This document shows, piece by piece, positions 58,932-64,000 of a stretch of DNA of 64,000 nt (the stretch's first letter is position 1; each line of letters opens with the position of its first letter). Under the pieces are notes generated by a model. It was not told where the DNA came from and did no database searches. It saw nothing but the letters and a program-made list of their open reading frames with translations. A program made the translations under genes and the position numbers. Source of the DNA: Bacillus sp. FJAT-44742. Its GTDB lineage: Bacteria; Bacillota; Bacilli; Bacillales; Marinococcaceae. Location of the stretch: positions 1,177,133 through 1,241,132 of the forward strand of contig NZ_KZ454936.1 in the NCBI RefSeq assembly GCF_002797315.1. Reading direction: 5' to 3'.

Positions 58932-60179
58932 ATGATGAGTACAAGTAAAAAGCAATTAACAGAAGATCAGGCAAGAGAAGTCCAAAGACAATTAGATCTT
59001 TACGTGCAGGGAGTTCGTGAGATTATACCAACCGAAGAGCTGGAAAACAAATTGTTGAAATCAATTGTTGAAGGCAAGCCATTAAAAATTAAGCTTGGAT
59101 TAGATCCTTCGGCTCCAGATGTTCACCTTGGCCACACGGTGGTACTTAATAAAATCAGGCAGTTTCAAGAGAATGGCCATACCATTCAGCTCATTATTGG
59201 TGATTTTACTGGAAAAATCGGAGATCCTACAGGGAAGTCTGTTGCCAGAACGCAGTTGACCGATGAAGGAGTACGACAAAATGCAAAAACGTACTTCGAA
59301 CAATTTGGAAAAGTAATTGATATGGAGAAAGTAGAACTTCACTATAATTCAAAATGGCTCAGTCCCTTACAATTTGAAGAGGTGATCAACCTGGCCGGGA
59401 AGGTCACTGTTGCCCAGCTCCTTGAACGAGACGATTTTGAGGAGCGTATGGCATTTCGTAAACCGATCTCCCTTCATGAATTTTTCTATCCGGTCATGCA
59501 AGGATATGATTCTGTCATTTTAGAAAGTGATATAGAACTTGGGGGAACCGATCAACACTTTAATGTTCTTATGGGCAGGCACTTTCAAGAAAGGTTTAAT
59601 AAAGAACCTCAGGTAGCGATGTTAATGCCTTTATTGGAAGGCCTTGATGGTGTAGAAAAGATGTCAAAGTCAAAGAAAAACTACATTGGTATTGATGAAA
59701 GTCCAAATGAAATGTACGGAAAAGCAATGTCCATTCCAGATGAGTTGCTCAACAAATACTTTGAACTCATTACAAACTTATCCCCAGCTGAGGTTGAAAC
59801 GATAAAAAACGAGGTACAGTCAGGGGAGCTTCACCCAAGAGATGCCAAGATGCTATTAGGAAAAACGGTTGTTGAGATGTATCACGGAAGGGAAGCAGCT
59901 GAACAGGCAGAGGGGCACTTTGTCTCTGTCTTTCAACAAGGAAAAACACCAGAAGACATTCAAGAATATGAATGGGAGGGCAACGCCGAAGTGTCCGTAA
60001 TAGATCTACTTGTTCAGCTGGATCTTTTGAAATCTAAAAGTGAAGCCCGGCGTATGATTGAAAATAGAGGTGTCAAGGTGGATGGGAACAGAATAGAAGA
60101 TACGGGAGCTGTTATTACCTTGAGTAATGGCTTAATCGTACAAGTAGGAAAACGTAAATTTGCTAAAATAAAATTATAA
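58932..60179 (+). CDS. tyrZ: Tyrosyl-tRNA synthetase, TyrZ type
   Basis: 415 residues from ATG 58932 (AAAGGAAGACG upstream; the next codon is also ATG). Class I signatures HLGH in [15 protein letters not shown] and KMSKS in [16 protein letters not shown]-terminal S4-like RNA-binding domain follows ([19 protein letters not shown]). The ordering [14 protein letters not shown] and length match TyrZ and not TyrS. Control by a MarR protein plus T-box agrees with the B. subtilis tyrZ system, where the enzyme discriminates well against D-tyrosine. Confidence 0.92.
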   Translation: MMSTSKKQLTEDQAREVQRQLDLYVQGVREIIPTEELENKLLKSIVEGKPLKIKLGLDPSAPDVHLGHTVVLNKIRQFQENGHTIQLIIGDFTGKIGDPTGKSVARTQLTDEGVRQNAKTYFEQFGKVIDMEKVELHYNSKWLSPLQFEEVINLAGKVTVAQLLERDDFEERMAFRKPISLHEFFYPVMQGYDSVILESDIELGGTDQHFNVLMGRHFQERFNKEPQVAMLMPLLEGLDGVEKMSKSKKNYIGIDESPNEMYGKAMSIPDELLNKYFELITNLSPAEVETIKNEVQSGELHPRDAKMLLGKTVVEMYHGREAAEQAEGHFVSVFQQGKTPEDIQEYEWEGNAEVSVIDLLVQLDLLKSKSEARRMIENRGVKVDGNRIEDTGAVITLSNGLIVQVGKRKFAKIKL

Positions 60180-60185
60180 TCGAGG

Positions 60186-60217
60186 GGAAGGTACAACGTT
60201 TTGTTGTACTTTTTTTT
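60186..60217 (+). terminator. Terminator after tyrZ
   Basis: GTACAAC / GTTGTAC perfect stem with a TTTT-rich loop and eight T following. Confidence 0.85.
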
Positions 60218-60295
60218 GATAATTTCTTCTTGGGGAACTTTTAAAATATTACATGGAAGTATAGCTTATTCTATTGATTCTAATCTAGCTAAATA

Positions 60296-60332
60296 AAAAG
60301 ACCCAAGTGATCTTTTCTTGGGTCTATCTTAA
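60296..60332 (-). terminator. Terminator after the MsmX-type ATPase gene
   Basis: On the minus strand AGACCCAAG / CTTGGGTCT perfect stem followed by TTTT. Confidence 0.85.
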
Positions 60333-60363
60333 TAAACGTAATCTTTTAAAGAAAAGGTTATGG

Positions 60364-61503
60364 TTAACCGCTTATAGCTGATTTTTTTTCTTCTTCATTG
60401 GAAGTGTAAGTAAGCCTTTCTTCTGTATCAGGATGGAAGAAATGTACTTTATGCATATTGAAAGCAACCTCTAATTTACTGCCACTAGCGATATCCGTTC
60501 GGGAATCAATCTTTGCAATCAATTTTTGGCCGCCTATGGTACTGTTAAGTAATGTTTCTGCTCCATTCATCTCTGCGACCTCAATATCTAAAGTGATCTT
60601 TGAATCTGGTGAAGAATCGATAAATAAAAGCTCATCATGAACATCTTCAGGTCTTATCCCTAAAATCAATTTATTATGTGGCAAAGATTCTTGTTTTAAT
60701 TGCTTAAGCTTTCCTTCTGGAATAGTTATTTCTGTGTTTTCTGTTACAAATTTGTTATTTTTTAATGTTCCCTCAATGAAATTCATAGCCGGAGAGCCTA
60801 TAAATCCACCAACAAATACATTTATTGGTTTTTCATAAACCTCTTTTGGAGTACCTACTTGTTGGATAACTCCATCCTTCATTATGACTATCCGACTTGC
60901 CATAGTCATTGCTTCCGTCTGGTCATGGGTTACATATATCGTTGTAGATTGAAGGCGTTGATGGAGCTTAATTATTTCAGCACGCATTTGCACGCGTAGT
61001 TTTGCATCAAGGTTTGAAAGCGGCTCATCCATAAGGAAAACTTGGGGATCTCGTACAATTGCCCTTCCAAGCGCAACTCTTTGTCGTTGTCCTCCAGATA
61101 AAGCTTTTGGTTTTCTATTCAAATAGTCTTTTAAACCTAGAATGTCTGCTGCATTATCCACTCGTTCTTTAATTTCTTTTTTGCTAAACTTTCGAAGCTT
61201 CAGACCAAAGGCCATATTATCATATACACTCATATGAGGATAAAGAGCGTAATTTTGGAAGACCATAGCTATATCTCTGTCTTTAGGAGGGATATCATTC
61301 ATTCGCTTTCCATTTATAACCAAGTCTCCATTACTAATATCCTCGAGCCCAGCAATCATTCTTAATGTAGTAGATTTTCCACAGCCTGATGGACCAACGA
61401 AAACAATAAATTCTTTATCTTCTATATCCAAATTAAAATTTTCTACAGCTGTGACATCTCCACCGTAAATTTTATAAATCTCATTAAGTTTGATTTTAGC
61501 CAT
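60364..61503 (-). CDS. Multisugar ABC transporter ATPase (MsmX/UgpC family)
   Basis: 379 residues. Walker A GPSGCGKST, signature LSGGQRQR, Walker B VFLMDEPLSNLD, switch histidine in IYVTHDQTEAMT. The C-terminal OB-fold (TOBE) regulatory domain follows. In Bacillus one MsmX ATPase energises several sugar importers that lack their own. The binding protein at the right edge of the window is a likely client. A cre-like site lies in its promoter. Start ATG follows GGAAGTGAGA. Confidence 0.9.
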   Translation of the reverse strand: MAKIKLNEIYKIYGGDVTAVENFNLDIEDKEFIVFVGPSGCGKSTTLRMIAGLEDISNGDLVINGKRMNDIPPKDRDIAMVFQNYALYPHMSVYDNMAFGLKLRKFSKKEIKERVDNAADILGLKDYLNRKPKALSGGQRQRVALGRAIVRDPQVFLMDEPLSNLDAKLRVQMRAEIIKLHQRLQSTTIYVTHDQTEAMTMASRIVIMKDGVIQQVGTPKEVYEKPINVFVGGFIGSPAMNFIEGTLKNNKFVTENTEITIPEGKLKQLKQESLPHNKLILGIRPEDVHDELLFIDSSPDSKITLDIEVAEMNGAETLLNSTIGGQKLIAKIDSRTDIASGSKLEVAFNMHKVHFFHPDTEERLTYTSNEEEKKSAISG

Positions 61504-61552
61504 ATTCTCACTTCCTTTTTAAAGTGTAAGTATGTTTCTAGTATAAAATCAA

Positions 61553-61566
61553 TGTAAGCGTTTTAA
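61553..61566. promoter_or_regulatory. cre-like site upstream of the MsmX-type gene
   Basis: TGTAAGCGTTTTAA fits TGWAARCGYTWWCA except for one position near the end. It lies 50-63 bp before the start, just upstream of a TATACT -10. Confidence 0.55.
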
Positions 61567-61651
61567 TATATTACATCTGCATCAAAATAAGTTTCATAGT
61601 TTGTGCAGGTTGTATAACAGAAAGGTGAACTACTTTAGTACATATGACGTT

Positions 61652-62821
61652 TTATACTACTGTAACTTTGTTAGCGGATAAAAAACGTTCTATTGCAAAA
61701 GCAGAAGACCCTAAAGCGCATGAATATATACCTTGATTTGAGAAGGTAACAGAAGTAGTCTCATAAAAATATGGAAGAAGCCTTTGCTGTAATACCAGTT
61801 TTATAGGATTTTGCAACCATTTCTCTAGTTTTGAGAACCTATTTCCAATGATAATCTGTTCAGGATTAAAAGAATTAATTATATTAGCTAATCCTATCCC
61901 AACGAATTCACCAACTTGAGAGAAAGTATTGATTACCTCCATATTTCCTTGTTGAGCTTTCTTAATTAGTACCTCTAATGTAAGCTCTTCGTCTGAAAAG
62001 TGAGGGTTTAATCTGTTGATTATTGCACTTTCTGAGCTATAAAGTTCCCAACATCCTTTATTCCCGCATTCACATCGTTTACCGTTAGATTCAATTGTAA
62101 AGTGACCTACTTCACCAGAGATTCCTAAAGCCCCTCTATATAACTGATCTCTTATAACTACACCCGCTCCTATCCCTACCCCGATGCTTACGTAAATTAA
62201 ATTTGAAGAGTCTCTCCCTCCACCATAAATTTTCTCTCCGTGAGCTCCTGCATTTGCTTCATTCTCAATTGTTATTGGTACGTTAAAATGTTCTTCCAGA
62301 TATTCTTTTAAATGTACGCCATGCCAATCGAGGTTAGGAGCAAAAAGGATTCTTCCTTCATTGTTAATAATTCCAGGTACTCCAACTCCAATACCAATAA
62401 TTCCGTAGGGTGAGTCTGGAGATTTTACTCCAATAGATTCAATTAAGCTTTTTAATTGTTGGAACACAGCTGCTGGTTCTTTATCAGTAATAGTAATTTC
62501 TTCTCTTTCAAGAATGTTTCCTTGTAAGTCAGTAAGAATAGCAAGAGCATAATTAACACCAAGATCAATTCCAATTGAGAAGCCTGCGTTTTTATTAAAG
62601 TAGAGCATAACAGGTTTACGACCACCACTGGATATGCCAGACCCTATTTCTTGAACGAATTGTTCTTCTAATAATTCGCTAACAAGGCTGGAAACAGTAG
62701 CTTTATTTAAACCTGTTAACTTAGAAATTTGAGCTCGAGATATAGGACTATTATTTTGGATCTTATTTAATACGATAGATTTATTTATTTTTTTTACAAG
62801 GCTGTGATCTCCCGTTTTCAT
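61652..62821 (-). CDS. ROK-family transcriptional repressor (XylR-like)
   Basis: 389 residues from ATG 62821 with AGGAGGGAT upstream; the frame opens earlier without a site. Helix-turn-helix at about 25-60 (ISRAQISKLTGLNKATVSSL). The ROK sugar-kinase-like domain follows with GIDLGVNYALAILTD, NEANAGAHGEKIYGGGR and the zinc site CECGNKGCWELY. XylR-type members release DNA upon binding a sugar. Placed between a sugar ABC ATPase and a sugar-binding lipoprotein gene whose promoter carries the fitting operator. Confidence 0.9.
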   Translation of the reverse strand: MKTGDHSLVKKINKSIVLNKIQNNSPISRAQISKLTGLNKATVSSLVSELLEEQFVQEIGSGISSGGRKPVMLYFNKNAGFSIGIDLGVNYALAILTDLQGNILEREEITITDKEPAAVFQQLKSLIESIGVKSPDSPYGIIGIGVGVPGIINNEGRILFAPNLDWHGVHLKEYLEEHFNVPITIENEANAGAHGEKIYGGGRDSSNLIYVSIGVGIGAGVVIRDQLYRGALGISGEVGHFTIESNGKRCECGNKGCWELYSSESAIINRLNPHFSDEELTLEVLIKKAQQGNMEVINTFSQVGEFVGIGLANIINSFNPEQIIIGNRFSKLEKWLQNPIKLVLQQRLLPYFYETTSVTFSNQGIYSCALGSSAFAIERFLSANKVTVV

Positions 62822-63202
62822 AGGTATCCCTCCTGTAACAACAATTTTGGCAAAAAGTAGCATGAATTTGAAAAAATTGAAAAATAATTTATAAGTTTAA
62901 AGTAATAATACCTTAAACATTACGGAATTATCAATAAACTTAGTTTAATAATATAACAAAGTTATAGGTGTTTTCTATTAGTTTAAAAGCAATGCATTAG
63001 AGTTAAGAATAATTTAACAACAACAAAAGTTATATATTCTAGGAAAAAACTGCTCAATAAATAACTAAATATTGAAAAAACTATTTACATAAGCCTAGAC
63101 TATAAGTTAAACTTCAATTAGTTTATATAGTAAACAAACTAATGGAATTGAAGGACAGTGTCTATAATTTTTTAATTACTTTATTAAAGGATGGTGTGTT
63201 TT
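62822..63202. other. Control region between the ROK and sugar-binding protein genes
   Basis: AT-rich, no gene. Besides the full operator at 63118 it contains TTAGTTT half-sites near 62940 and 62979, so the ROK protein may also control its own gene. A -35 like TTTACA is at 63084. Confidence 0.5.
63118..63142. promoter_or_regulatory. ROK/XylR-type operator
   Basis: TTAGTTT-N11-AAACTAA is a perfect palindrome in its arms and agrees with the TTAGTTTGTTT...AACAAACTAA form of Bacillus xyl operators. It lies 60 bp before the binding-protein start. Confidence 0.8.
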
Positions 63203-64000
63203 TTGAAAGCGTCTACAAAAAAAATAGGAGTTTTGACAGTTTCAAGTTTAGTATTATTGGCAGGCTGTGGAAACGGAGCGGAAGAAGGTAGTACTGGTAA
63301 TGAGGATAATGGCCAAATTACCTTGACTGTTTGGGACTATTTTGAGAACGATGCTGCCCATGGTAGACAACAAATTGAGTTGCTTGAAGCATATGAAGAA
63401 GAAAACCCCCACATAACCTTTGAACGTACTTATGTACCAAATGCAGATCTTAATCAACGTATATCACAAGGAATAGCAGGTAATCAATTACCAGATATAG
63501 TCTTAGTAGATAATCCTGCTCACCAAGCGTTTGCTGAAGCTGGTGCTTTTGCAGATATTACAGAGGAAGTGGAAGAGTGGGGAGAGGCGGAACATTATTA
63601 TGAAGGAGCATGGGAATCTACTATATTTGATGGAAGAAACTATGGGATCCCTAATAATAGTAATGCATTAGCTCTTTTTTATAATGTTGATATGTTAGAA
63701 GAGGCTGGTATTACTGAACCTCCTGATACTTGGGAAGAACTGGAAGAGGTAGCTAGTCAGTTAACCACTGATGACAGGTACGGTTTCGCATTTAGTGCTG
63801 TAAGAGATGAACAAGGCACCTTCCAATACCTTCCTTTTCTTTGGCAGGCAGGAGCGGATCTAGACAGCTTGTCTAGTCCAGAGGCTATATCTTCTATGGA
63901 GCTTCTGCAACAAATGATCGATGAAGGATCAATGTCTGAAAACGTAATTAACTGGGATCAACAAGATTTAAGAACTCACTTCCAGCTTGAAAACGTGGCC
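63203..64000 (+). CDS. Sugar ABC transporter substrate-binding lipoprotein, 3' partial
   Basis: 266 codons in the window, open at the right edge. TTG 63203 follows AAAGGATGG by 8-9 bp; an in-frame ATG at 63191 touches that site and is less likely. Lipoprotein signal peptide KKIGVLTVSSLVLLAGC, then the family 1 binding-protein fold: LTVWDYFENDAAHGRQQIEL, NQLPDIVLVDNPAHQAFAEA, YGIPNNSNALALFYNVDMLE, PPDTWEELEEVASQL. It would capture a sugar or oligosaccharide outside the cell. Permeases probably follow beyond the window; the ROK operator controls it. Confidence 0.9.
   Translation, partial: MKASTKKIGVLTVSSLVLLAGCGNGAEEGSTGNEDNGQITLTVWDYFENDAAHGRQQIELLEAYEEENPHITFERTYVPNADLNQRISQGIAGNQLPDIVLVDNPAHQAFAEAGAFADITEEVEEWGEAEHYYEGAWESTIFDGRNYGIPNNSNALALFYNVDMLEEAGITEPPDTWEELEEVASQLTTDDRYGFAFSAVRDEQGTFQYLPFLWQAGADLDSLSSPEAISSMELLQQMIDEGSMSENVINWDQQDLRTHFQLENVA

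Overview
The window reads as a chromosomal segment of an endospore-forming Bacillaceae bacterium of moderately low G+C. The grounds are AGGAGG-type ribosome binding sites, frequent TTG/GTG starts, a Spo0E-like phosphatase, a YheC/YheD spore-coat ATP-grasp protein, a multi-PAS kinase of the sporulation type, an MsmX-type ATPase, a sucrose operon with RAT and cre signals, and a tyrZ gene behind a T-box. Several acidic exported proteins and a BCCT carrier would fit a salt-tolerant member, but the genus cannot be fixed from the sequence. No rRNA, tRNA, CRISPR array, intact insertion sequence or prophage was seen.

Layout. 0-2.4 kb: end of a malonate decarboxylase cluster (fused beta-gamma subunit, MdcG) and a convergent moaB. 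2.4-7.6 kb: a Fur-controlled iron module, with a four-gene siderophore ABC operon divergent from a ferredoxin/flavodoxin reductase, one Fur box on each side. 7.7-9.8 kb: small Spo0E-like, membrane and lipoprotein genes. 9.9-14.2 kb: flavin monooxygenase, sigma-54 activator and a tartrate-dehydratase-like enolase behind a near-perfect -24/-12 promoter. 14.4-24.8 kb: mixed single genes (YheC/D, MazG-like, BASS transporter, SNF2 helicase, LPXTG-type Excalibur protein, SMP-30, GAF protein, haloacid dehalogenase). 24.8-38.7 kb: membrane proteins, LysM, rRNA methyltransferase, PAP2, DUF2512, DUF2254, a 994-residue kinase, an alpha/beta hydrolase and a ParA-like protein with a ruined P-loop.

38.7-43.8 kb: sparse region with two unlisted small ORFs, an Rrf2 regulator with a palindromic operator, an IDEAL protein, cysH and guaC with a structured leader. 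43.9-44.2 kb: an 83-bp tandem repeat whose core also occurs singly at four other places, in at least three of them running into the 3' end of a gene. 44.3-51.2 kb: DJ-1/PfpI, monooxygenase, esterase, frameshifted lipoprotein, aldehyde dehydrogenase, unusual BCCT carrier, pcm. 51.5-56.5 kb: complete sucrose utilisation locus (antiterminator, PTS IIBC, fructokinase, sucrose-6-P hydrolase). 56.6-60.2 kb: cold-shock protein, STAS protein, MarR regulator plus T-box plus tyrZ. 60.3-64 kb: MsmX-type ATPase, ROK repressor and the start of a sugar-binding lipoprotein with a ROK-type operator.

The clearest new material is the 83-bp repeat family, the sigma-54/tartrate-dehydratase module with its candidate activator site, the guaC leader hairpin, three small genes not expected from size-limited gene calling, two one-base frameshifts, and the P-loop-less ParA homologue.
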